A stretch of 5,841 nt of DNA from positions 1 to 5,841 of the forward strand of contig CALCTI010000526.1 of assembly GCA_937894105.1 (NCBI GenBank), read 5' to 3'. The position numbers were made by a program, and so were the translations under genes. This stretch comes from an uncultured cyanobacterium. GTDB taxonomy: Bacteria > Cyanobacteriota > Cyanobacteriia > CACIAM-69d. The notes under the pieces were generated by a model. That model was not told the DNA's origin and searched no databases. It was given only the letters and a program-made list of their open reading frames with translations. Positions 1 to 4,784 of the stretch are shown in pieces. Each line of letters begins with the position of its first letter. The stretch's first letter is position 1.

Positions 1-1
1 A

Positions 2-754
2 TCGCCGTTGACGGTGATGCGAGGGTATTTAGAAGAGCTGGCTAGTGATGCCATTGATCCGTCACCGGAGTTATATGGACGACTGGTTCGGGAAACGCGG
101 CGGCTGGAGCGGCTGGTGCGCGATACCCAGGAGTTGTCGAAGGTGGAGGCGGGGCATTTTCCGAAGGTTATTCAGATGATCGCGGAGGAATCGCTGCGGA
201 GGGTAATTGTGGGGGTGGTGGATCAGCTGCGGGATCAGGTGCTGGAGGCGGAGTTGACTTTGGCGGTGGATTTGCCGGAGGTGTTGCCTCCTATTGCCGC
301 TGATGGCGATCGCCTGCATCAGATTTTGGTGAATTTGCTGAGCAATGCGTTGCGTCACACGTCCACGGGCACGATAACAGTGTGGGCGCGGCGGTTTTCT
401 CCCCAGTTCAGTCACCCCGAAAAATTGCCTAGCCCTGACAATACCCAAAATAATCGCGCCCAAAATAATCCCGATAAAAATAGCCTGTGGCTGGGAGTGA
501 CCGACACGGGGGAAGGGATTGCGGCGGAAAGTTTGTCTTATATATTTGAGCGGTTTTGGCAGGGGGATGTGTCGCGCGATCGCCAGGGAGAGCAGCCCCC
601 CTCCCAAAGGCGCACCAGTGGAGCCGGCATCGGATTAGCGATTACGAAGCAGTTGGTGGAACGTCACGGGGGAAAAATCGTCGCAGTTAGCGAGCAGCAT
701 CGGGGCAGCACGTTTTATTTTGATCTTCCTTTAGCTAAAACTGGATGGAAATAA
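2..754 (+). CDS. Sensor histidine kinase, C-terminal part (5' truncated by window edge)
   Basis: This is the kinase core of a two-component sensor, which autophosphorylates on His and passes the phosphate to a response regulator. The frame is open from base 2 and begins Ser-Pro-Leu-Thr, the end of an H-box (HELRSPLT), so the phospho-accepting His lies about four codons before the window. Counting residues from the TTG at 8: the rest of the dimerisation helix pair with DTQELSKVEAG ends near 50; the N-box is at 101-117 (N109, N113); the G1 box DTGEGI is at 166-171; the F-box FERFW is at 180-184; and the G2 box GAGIGLA is at 205-211. All ATP-binding boxes are intact, so this end looks functional. 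An Asn/Gln/Pro-rich insert (about 131-157) separates N-box and G1. The layout fits the BaeS/ResE-like HisKA plus HATPase_c class. The TTG at 8 is not a real start. Sensor domain, ligand and partner regulator lie outside the window and cannot be inferred. Confidence 0.95.
   Translation, partial: SPLTVMRGYLEELASDAIDPSPELYGRLVRETRRLERLVRDTQELSKVEAGHFPKVIQMIAEESLRRVIVGVVDQLRDQVLEAELTLAVDLPEVLPPIAADGDRLHQILVNLLSNALRHTSTGTITVWARRFSPQFSHPEKLPSPDNTQNNRAQNNPDKNSLWLGVTDTGEGIAAESLSYIFERFWQGDVSRDRQGEQPPSQRRTSGAGIGLAITKQLVERHGGKIVAVSEQHRGSTFYFDLPLAKTGWK
444..470 (+). repeat. 12-bp direct repeat, 15-bp period, inside the kinase gene
   Basis: CCCAAAATAATC occurs at 444-455 and again at 459-470. The 15-bp period equals five codons, so the duplication stays in frame and encodes QNNRA followed by QNNPD in the insert between the N-box and G1 box. 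The patch is much more AT-rich than the surrounding gene. Confidence 0.8.
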
Positions 755-808
755 CCAGGTGATTTTTGGTACCTAGCTGATCCAATAACCAGGAGATCTA
801 ATCACCAG
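750..808. repeat. Short direct and inverted repeats after the kinase gene
   Basis: AATAACCAGG is found at 750-759 (overlapping the kinase stop codon) and 784-793, with a partial third copy AATCACCAG at 800-808. GGTGATT (758-764) and AATCACC (800-806) are perfect 7-bp inverted copies around a 35-base loop. No T-run follows, so I do not call a terminator. The rest of the 755-916 spacer shows no clear promoter. Confidence 0.45.
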
Positions 809-905
809 ATGTTCTGTCGGAGCACTTAAAATTGCGGAGGTGCTCGTAAGAAACCGGTTTGCGGTCTAAAGTTCGCAGTTTGCAATCGTATTTGTAGCTT
901 GTTTT

Positions 906-910
906 GAGGA
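906..910 (+). promoter_or_regulatory. Ribosome binding site supporting the GTG start at 917
   Basis: GAGGA lies six bases before GTG at 917, a good Shine-Dalgarno distance. It supports this non-ATG start for the RTX protein. The protein begins MSFFDFALSPSD and has no hydrophobic signal peptide, so the start does not hide a Sec leader. Confidence 0.6.
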
Positions 911-916
911 AATTTT

Positions 917-2557
917 GTGAGCTTTTTTGATTTTGCCCTGTCTCCAAGCGACGCTTCTAGCCCGTCTAGTCGCGCCACCTCAACGGCTACGGATTGGCTA
1001 CTGGACCCGCCTTCTGAATCCCAGTCGAATTTGGCGATCGCCCCAGAGATTCTAATTACGCCCATCCCCATCAGCTCCCCAGGGGACGATCTAAACCTAT
1101 TGAACCCACCAGAGGATCGCCGGGGGCTGTCGGGCGATCGCCGCAACCTTAACAGCATTGGCACCGACGGCAACGACGTGCTGACGGGCACCGCCTTTAA
1201 CGACACCATTTTTGGGGGCAGCGGCGATGACTTTGCCCGAGGGTTGGAAAGTACGGATATTTTATTTGGTAACCGAGGGCGCGATTCCCTGTTTGGTAAC
1301 CAGGGCAATGACTCCATCTTTGGCGGCATGGACGGGGACTTTCTGCTGGGGGGACGCGACGGCGATATTATCAACGGCAACTTGGGCAATGACTTTGTGG
1401 GCGGCAACCTGGGGAACGATTCGGTCTTTGGCGGGCGCGATAACGATTCGGTCTTTGGGGGACAGGGAGACGAGTTAGTCGTTGGTGACCTGTGGGCGGA
1501 TGTGGGTTCCGGTGACCTGGGGGGCTATACGTTGTTTGGCGTACCGGTTCGCGATCGCTTTGTTCTGCGACCGGTGGCAGGGGATCCCCTCGACACCCTT
1601 AGTGATGTGGTGGCCGACTTTGAACGGGGGGCAGACATTATTGAGCTGGGCGGCGGATTGAGCCTAAGCGACGTAATTTTGGAATTTAGCGCCTCCGATA
1701 CGGGCAACACGGTGGTGCGACAAATTTCCACCGGGGAAGCACTGGGAGTAATTCAAAATACGATTAATGTGCAGCTAACGGGGGCAGACTTTGGACAGCC
1801 CACCACGGTGCCGAATTTCGGTCCGCCGCCCCCCGGTGGTGTGCCCGCGCCGACGCCAGCTCCCACGCCAGCTCCCGCGCCGACGCCACCTCCCACGCCA
1901 ACGGTCCTGTCCAGTGTGGATAATCCCGACTCTGGGCCCCTGAGTGGCGCTGAAGCTTTAGCCACTTTAACGAGCCAGGGCAACGCGATCGCCTCCCAGG
2001 GGGCCACCAGTTTTGCGGCGGGCTTTCTTCAGATCAATGCGGACAATCAGGATCCGCGTTTAGCCCGGTTCGACAACGGCACCTTAACCTGGCTGGGCAA
2101 CACCTACGAAAGCACCGGAGCCGACAGCCGAGCCCACGGATTGCTGTGGAACGGTGCCAATGAGCTATATGCCGTGTTTACCGTAGACGGTACCCAAGGG
2201 GCAGCCAGCCAAGATTTCCGACGGTTTGCCACCAATGGCTGGCTCAATAATTACGGTATCGGCGGCGGTCCCCGGGCGGCGGTGTTAGCGCGCCTGGATC
2301 CAGCCACGGGCAATATTCAGTCAGCCACCTATTTGCGGGCTCAGCTGGGCAGCGGTCGCACCAATACCTTGACCGTCAATGGGCTGAGCTTTGATGGCAG
2401 CGGCAATGTGGTGGTGAACGCGGTAACGGCATTTTCCCCGCTTCGAGTGGATCGCAGTCCCTTTAACTGTTCAGGACCGTCGGGCTTTAACTACACCCTC
2501 ACCCTGTCTCCCGATTTGTCCACCGCCATCAGCGCGTCTGCGGACCGCTGTACCTAA
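917..2557 (+). CDS. RTX (hemolysin-type) calcium-binding repeat protein with C-terminal SBBP-like region
   Basis: This is a 546-residue, probably exported, Ca2+-binding protein. Residues 1-80 are low-complexity, Ser/Pro/Asp-rich, with no signal peptide. Residues 82-203 hold about a dozen RTX nonapeptide-type units (GTDGNDVLTG, FGGSGDD, FGNQGNDSIFGG, GGNLGNDSVFGG), which form a parallel beta-roll binding Ca2+ in this family. Residues 205-291 (DRFVLRP, DVVADFERGADIIEL, ending LTGADF) match the segment that closes many cyanobacterial RTX proteins. Residues 303-329 are a Pro/Ala/Thr linker. Residues 330-546 contain two beta-propeller-like stretches: about 382-425 (LARFDNGTLTWLGNTY, NELYAVFTVDGT) and about 455-510 (LARLDPATGNIQSATYL, VNGLSFDGSGNVVVNA), resembling SBBP repeats. 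C518 and C545 could form a disulfide. Absence of a Sec signal is known for RTX proteins using type I secretion, but no transporter gene is visible here. RTX blocks usually sit near the C-terminus, so this order is less usual. Role (adhesion, surface layer, enzyme carrier) is unknown and no catalytic motif is seen. Confidence 0.88.
   Translation: MSFFDFALSPSDASSPSSRATSTATDWLLDPPSESQSNLAIAPEILITPIPISSPGDDLNLLNPPEDRRGLSGDRRNLNSIGTDGNDVLTGTAFNDTIFGGSGDDFARGLESTDILFGNRGRDSLFGNQGNDSIFGGMDGDFLLGGRDGDIINGNLGNDFVGGNLGNDSVFGGRDNDSVFGGQGDELVVGDLWADVGSGDLGGYTLFGVPVRDRFVLRPVAGDPLDTLSDVVADFERGADIIELGGGLSLSDVILEFSASDTGNTVVRQISTGEALGVIQNTINVQLTGADFGQPTTVPNFGPPPPGGVPAPTPAPTPAPAPTPPPTPTVLSSVDNPDSGPLSGAEALATLTSQGNAIASQGATSFAAGFLQINADNQDPRLARFDNGTLTWLGNTYESTGADSRAHGLLWNGANELYAVFTVDGTQGAASQDFRRFATNGWLNNYGIGGGPRAAVLARLDPATGNIQSATYLRAQLGSGRTNTLTVNGLSFDGSGNVVVNAVTAFSPLRVDRSPFNCSGPSGFNYTLTLSPDLSTAISASADRCT
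1160..1525 (+). repeat. RTX-coding repeat tract
   Basis: This is a run of degenerate 27-bp units, each coding for a GGxGxDxΦx-type nonapeptide. The best conserved units read FGGSGDD, FGNQGNDSI, GNLGNDSVF and GGRDNDSVF. Copies near the end (GGQGDELVVGDLWADVGSGD) are more degenerate. The periodicity also creates long open frames on other strands here, which are not genes. Confidence 0.8.
1847..1903 (+). repeat. Pro/Thr/Ala linker, imperfect tandem repeat
   Basis: Alternating GCGCCGACGCCA / GCTCCCACGCCA-type units code for (APTP)n at residues 311-329. They make a flexible linker between the RTX half and the C-terminal region. Such tracts vary in length by slippage in other genes; that is family knowledge, not shown here. 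Confidence 0.7.
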
Positions 2558-2576
2558 GTTAGGGAAATATAGCCCG

Positions 2577-2602
2577 GTCAAAATTACCAGTCAAAATTAC
2601 CA
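2577..2602. repeat. 13-bp tandem repeat downstream of the RTX gene
   Basis: GTCAAAATTACCA occurs twice head to tail (2577-2589 and 2590-2602). It is followed by decayed copies (ATCGAAATTAAAC at 2603 and TCGGAATTAAAAAC at 2619). It sits 20 bp after the RTX stop codon and just before the insertion-sequence remnant. No terminator hairpin is visible in this 118-bp gap. Confidence 0.6.
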
Positions 2603-2637
2603 ATCGAAATTAAACCTTATCGGAATTAAAAACTGAG

Positions 2638-3060
2638 CCCACCAAGTAAAGCAGCATGAGCCTGATGTTGGCACCATGAAAATAAGCTACGAAGAGCTTC
2701 AGAATAAGCCTCGAATACTACGAAGCCTGATCGGTTTCAATGCCGATGAATTTGCATCGCTCTTGGTCAGCTTCGATGGAGCTTGGCAAAGATTTGTCGA
2801 AAACAGGTTTCAGCGCCACGATCGCAAAGCGCGACTAAAAACCCTCATCGACAAATCTCAAAGATTCGAGTGGAAGTGGAACATCAAATCGGGGGTATTA
2901 AGCGATGTCAGATCGTGGTTCAGAAATTTCGTAATTGGGTCGATCACTACTTGGATGATGTGATGGAAATCGCTTGTGGGTTGCACAACTTCTGGCTGAC
3001 TTGCCGCCAAAGCAAGTTTAATCAGAAACCGAGAGTTGCTTAATCCACAACCTTGGAGGG
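2638..3060 (+). mobile_element. Internally deleted IS5-type insertion sequence remnant (ends tentative)
   Basis: This short element encloses the gutted transposase. CCCACCAAG at 2638-2646 and CTTGGAGGG at 3052-3060 are inverted copies matching at 8 of 9 positions, 30 bp before the transposase start and 8 bp after its stop, where terminal inverted repeats would be expected. At about 423 bp it is roughly half the size of a complete IS of this kind. I could not define a target-site duplication, so the exact ends are a proposal. With both ends kept and the core lost, it has the shape of a non-autonomous (MITE-like) derivative. Confidence 0.5.
2676..3043 (+). pseudogene. IS5-family transposase, internal deletion and frameshift
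   Basis: Two pieces of one DDE transposase are joined out of frame. The first piece, from ATG 2676, reads MKISYEELQNKPRILRSLIG...FDGAWQRFVENRFQRHDRKARLKTL, the N-terminal part of cyanobacterial IS5-group transposases (HTH_Tnp_4/DDE_Tnp_4 type). From about 2843 the sense continues in another frame: HRQISKIRVEVEHQIGGIKR, then FRNWVDHYLDDVMEIACGLHNF and the stop at 3041. The Glu codon at 2879-2881 (VEVEH) is the expected third acidic residue of the DDE triad. The segment holding the first two Asp residues is gone. Family members are about 250-280 residues, so roughly half (about 400-450 bp) is missing. Neither frame alone can make an active enzyme. Family assignment is from memory of the motifs; the deletion and frame change are visible in the sequence. 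Confidence 0.88.
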
Positions 3061-3106
3061 AAGGAGTACCTCCCGATATTCTTCACACTATTTCCGATGA
3101 AGTCTT

Positions 3107-3721
3107 ATGAATAGCGATCGCCCTTACACCACTCAAGAACTCGTCAAAATTCTAGAAGCGGAGCACCTCGCCTGTATCAAAGGACAGCGTCTGGACCTTA
3201 ACGCCACCGTCTCCGGTAACCCTTTGGTGGATCGAATCATTAATCCAGAGGGAGTTCAGCGTTTCTCGGCATACCAAGGATTTCGACGCACCGTTCATGA
3301 CTATCAGCAACGTGCCCAAATTTCCGGACTTGTGTGGCAAACAGCCAGCTTGCACCAAAAGCAACTCACCTTTCCTCGGCTACATGACCACCTGATCGCC
3401 TTGCCCCAGGACATTCAGAAACTTCAAGACTATCTCCAGACCGTTTATCAGTTTTGGTGCGATATTACGGCCCATATGGAGCTTCACCTCGAACATGCCC
3501 AAGGGCGTCACTATCAACCCATTGATCCTGTTGAAGTTCAGTTCTTAATGCGGGAAAAGCAGTGGGCAACTTTGAAGAAGCACGAACGGGATAATTTTCT
3601 TGAAATTGTCTTACAGGTGGGTTGGGGCGACCCGGTCTTAGCAAAGGATCGGCGCGGTTTGCCCATCTCTGGGCAGGATTACGTTCACGCCGTTCGCCCC
3701 GGGTGTCAACCGATTGCCTGA
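3107..3721 (+). CDS. Conserved hypothetical protein (cyanobacterial type)
   Basis: This is a complete 204-residue soluble protein with no signal peptide or membrane segment. It opens MNSDRPYTTQELVKILEAEH and closes YVHAVRPGCQPIA. I think I recognise it as a cyanobacterial conserved hypothetical by the TTQELVKILEAE start and HAVRPGCQPI end, but I know no function and see no catalytic motif. The middle (about 100-130) is helical, Leu/Gln-rich (DIQKLQDYLQTVYQFW). WATLKKHERDNFLEIVLQVGWGDP near 155-178 looks like a second conserved block. ATG 3107 is the natural start: an in-frame TGA at 3098 lies just upstream, and GAAG at 3099-3102 is only a weak ribosome site. A HIP1 octamer (3114-3121) overlaps codons 3-5. 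The gene starts about 46 bp after the IS remnant, so its original promoter may have been replaced or separated by that element. Confidence 0.8.
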   Translation: MNSDRPYTTQELVKILEAEHLACIKGQRLDLNATVSGNPLVDRIINPEGVQRFSAYQGFRRTVHDYQQRAQISGLVWQTASLHQKQLTFPRLHDHLIALPQDIQKLQDYLQTVYQFWCDITAHMELHLEHAQGRHYQPIDPVEVQFLMREKQWATLKKHERDNFLEIVLQVGWGDPVLAKDRRGLPISGQDYVHAVRPGCQPIA

Positions 3722-3748
3722 ACATACTCTCGTTAATCAGTAAGCTTG

Positions 3749-3768
3749 AATATGCTGGCAAATATGCT
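3749..3768. repeat. 8-bp direct repeat with 4-bp spacer
   Basis: AATATGCT occurs at 3749-3756 and 3761-3768, a 12-bp centre-to-centre distance, 28 bp after the stop of the hypothetical gene. Two half-sites on about one helical turn could bind a regulator dimer, but this is a short match and may be chance. Confidence 0.3.
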
Positions 3769-3903
3769 CTGATACATCCGCAAGGGGGCTCTTTTTTTCG
3801 CTGGAAATACGGTGACTTTTCTAGATGGAGCGATCGCATCTACGGTGCATCGACCTATCTCGACTTGCTGCACTTCACAAAGCAGACCAGTAAATCGATA
3901 GCC

Positions 3904-3935
3904 TTTGAAAGATCTTTAACAAAAAAGCTTTCAAA
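3904..3935. repeat. 8-bp perfect inverted repeat
   Basis: TTTGAAAG (3904-3911) and CTTTCAAA (3928-3935) form a perfect 8-bp stem with a 16-base loop. CTTTCAAAC recurs at 4000-4008. No T-run directly follows the stem, so it is not a standard terminator. Confidence 0.45.
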
Positions 3936-3946
3936 CTTTAGGTTCA

Positions 3947-3973
3947 CCGAATTAAATTCAACGTTAAATTCGG
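3947..3973. repeat. Overlapping direct and inverted repeats
   Basis: TTAAATTC is repeated at 3952-3959 and 3964-3971 (12-bp spacing). The same stretch has CCGAATT (3947-3953) inverted as AATTCGG (3967-3973), with AACGTT at the centre. Nested direct and inverted symmetry is typical of protein-binding sites; no regulator can be named. Spacing is one base longer than the 11-bp period of a Pho-box. Confidence 0.4.
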
Positions 3974-4045
3974 ACTTAACACATCAGCCTAATCAGACCC
4001 TTTCAAACACTTTTTTGTCGGTGGTGCTTGTTTTTATAACAGTTC

Positions 4046-4076
4046 AAAAAAAGTAATTTTGAGGGTGTTACCCCCC
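4046..4076 (-). terminator. Weak hairpin plus T-run after the micro-ORF
   Basis: Read on the minus strand, GGGGGT-AAC-ACCCTC can fold into a 6-bp stem (one G·U) that includes the TAA of the micro-ORF. It is followed eight bases later by seven T. The gap between stem and T-run is longer than in a standard intrinsic terminator, so this is a tentative call. Confidence 0.3.
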
Positions 4077-4163
4077 AGCGGCGAAGATTCCCATAACAAC
4101 GGCTGACAGCAAAAGCCCAGGACTTAAGAGCATAACCAAGGTGCCAAATTCGTGTAGTTCCAT
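4068..4163 (-). CDS. Possible 31-residue single-span membrane peptide
   Basis: On the minus strand ATG (4163-4161) opens a frame of 31 codons closed by TAA (4070-4068). It starts MELHEFG; residues 8-28 are almost entirely hydrophobic (TLVMLLSPGLLLSAVVMGIF) with a central Pro-Gly, and it ends AAGG. This is the shape of the tiny one-helix subunits found in cyanobacterial photosystem, cytochrome b6f and NDH-1 complexes, but it matches none that I can recall (not PetN, PetL, PetG, PsaM, PsbT or Psb30), so I name no function. Against it: no clear Shine-Dalgarno before the ATG (only GAG about 15 bases upstream), no firm promoter, and hydrophobic micro-ORFs can arise by chance. A GC-rich hairpin overlapping its stop, followed by a T-run, is weak support for a transcript ending here. 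Confidence 0.35.
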   Translation of the reverse strand: MELHEFGTLVMLLSPGLLLSAVVMGIFAAGG

Positions 4164-4200
4164 ATCTATGCTTAAACTCAATATTTAAATTTCTAAGCTT

Positions 4201-4245
4201 AAGAGCAGCACGGTATAACTTTACTCATACTGCCCTGCAGCTCTT
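4201..4245. repeat. Long imperfect hairpin, 15-bp arms
   Basis: AAGAGCAGCACGGTA (4201-4215) faces TGCCCTGCAGCTCTT (4231-4245) across a 15-base loop. Thirteen of fifteen positions can pair (one as G·U), with single A·A and C·C mismatches. It is the strongest stem in the spacer. Confidence 0.5.
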
Positions 4246-4247
4246 GT

Positions 4248-4275
4248 CTAGGGTGATCCTAGCACGGCTTTTTTT
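4248..4275 (+). terminator. Hairpin followed by T-run
   Basis: CTAGG-GTGAT-CCTAG (4248-4262) is a perfect 5-bp stem with a 5-base loop. CACGGC and then seven T (4269-4275) follow. It could end a plus-strand transcript that includes the large hairpin just before it. The stem is short and six bases from the T-run, so confidence is low. Confidence 0.35.
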
Positions 4276-4330
4276 AGGGATTTTTGCAAGTCTGAGTCCA
4301 GGAGTTTGTTGGACTCTATGGGCATCCCTA
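4275..4330. other. Nested hairpin, possible structured RNA segment
   Basis: An outer stem TAGGGAT (4275-4281) / ATCCCTA (4324-4330) encloses an inner perfect stem GAGTCCA (4294-4300) / TGGACTC (4310-4316) with a 9-base loop. Both stems are 7 bp and perfect. Coming straight after two other hairpins, it suggests a structured transcript or a site cluster. It matches no RNA family I recognise. Confidence 0.35.
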
Positions 4331-4699
4331 GGGGAGGTGTGTTGCCTAAGCTATTGCCCTTTAATTGCGGTTTTATTTATTTGCTTATGTCTAAAGATTT
4401 CTGGAAGTCTTTAGGTAGCCTTCAGGACACTTTCGAAAAGTCACGATGGTATTGTTTTTTGAGCGTCAATTTTAAGGGAGGCGTATCGGTTGCTGCCAAC
4501 AAATTCTTATAGAATGAAAGTGGAAGTATTGTGTCGACTCCCTTGGAATAACGCTTCGTGGTAATTTTTGTGGTGATACCAATAAGGAAGTGTGTATCCA
4601 TTAAGACACGGTAAGCCTAATTAAACCTGATTCTACAGTTGGACAACATTTAAGCTGTCATAGGAGAAGGGCTTTTAGGTAAATGCTGGCTCTCAATGG

Positions 4700-4717
4700 A
4701 GCTAGGTCACCTTAGCT
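4700..4717. repeat. Small hairpin upstream of the TPR gene
   Basis: AGCTAGG-TCA-CC-T-TAGCT can pair as AGCTA/TAGCT plus GG/CC with one bulged T. It lies 10 bp before the first possible start (GTG 4728) and would be in the leader of the TPR transcript. A role in translation control is only a possibility. Confidence 0.3.
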
Positions 4718-4771
4718 TCGGCGTTGTGTGGGGACAATGGTTGTTACTGATACACAAACAATGACAGATTC

Positions 4772-4778
4772 AGGGGAG
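4772..4778 (+). promoter_or_regulatory. Ribosome binding site favouring ATG 4785
   Basis: AGGGGAG ends six bases before ATG 4785, a better placed site than any before GTG 4728, ATG 4737 or ATG 4761 in the same frame. The 19 codons before 4785 (Thr-rich, no TPR character) look unlike the rest of the protein, which also favours 4785. A GGGG only three bases before ATG 4737 leaves that start possible. Confidence 0.5.
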
Positions 4779-4784
4779 CCTCCC

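Larger units (their letters stand above)
3722..4727. other. About 1 kb spacer without a convincing large gene
   Basis: This stretch is visibly more AT-rich than the flanking genes and has only one HIP1 octamer (3830-3837). Open frames in it (the tail of 3622-4056, and 4306-4512) lack ribosome sites, recognisable motifs and coding-like composition. It does hold the short repeats at 3749-3768, 3904-3935 and 3947-3973, the minus-strand micro-ORF at 4068-4163, hairpins at 4201-4330, and a perfect ATTCT-TAT-AGAAT palindrome at 4503-4515 whose TAGAAT resembles a -10 box but has no good -35. In 4520-4700 I see nothing firm. Confidence 0.6.

Noticed and set aside
71..607. 178-codon open frame on the minus strand opposite the kinase gene
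   Set aside because: It is the antisense shadow of a clear HisKA/HATPase gene; the Pro/Arg/His/Gln-rich product has no recognisable domain.
826..1407. 193-codon open frame on the minus strand opposite the RTX gene
   Set aside because: It exists because the 27-bp RTX codon periodicity suppresses stops; the Ser/Pro/Arg-rich repeats in it mirror the RTX units.
1212..1478. 88-codon plus-strand open frame inside the RTX tract
   Set aside because: It is an out-of-frame reading of the RTX repeats, which explains its own repeats.
1160..1525. CRISPR-like regular repeats
   Set aside because: Units are 27 bp without unique spacers and code for RTX nonapeptides in frame; no cas gene is present.
3778..3797. 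Intrinsic terminator for the hypothetical gene at the GGGGGC-T7 stretch
   Set aside because: There is a T-run, but no inverted arm upstream can pair with the G-rich segment to form a stem.
3622..4056. 144-codon plus-strand open frame overlapping the end of the hypothetical gene and entering the spacer
   Set aside because: Its first 100 bases are a shadow of the 3107-3721 gene; the rest is AT-rich with no ribosome site or family motif.
4201..4400. Possible known cyanobacterial small RNA (Yfr1) or housekeeping RNA
   Set aside because: The Yfr1 core ACTCCTCACAC is absent on both strands, and I see no signature of tmRNA, RNase P or SRP RNA.
4306..4512. 68-codon plus-strand open frame in the spacer
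   Set aside because: It starts inside a hairpin arm, has no ribosome site and shows no recognisable protein character.
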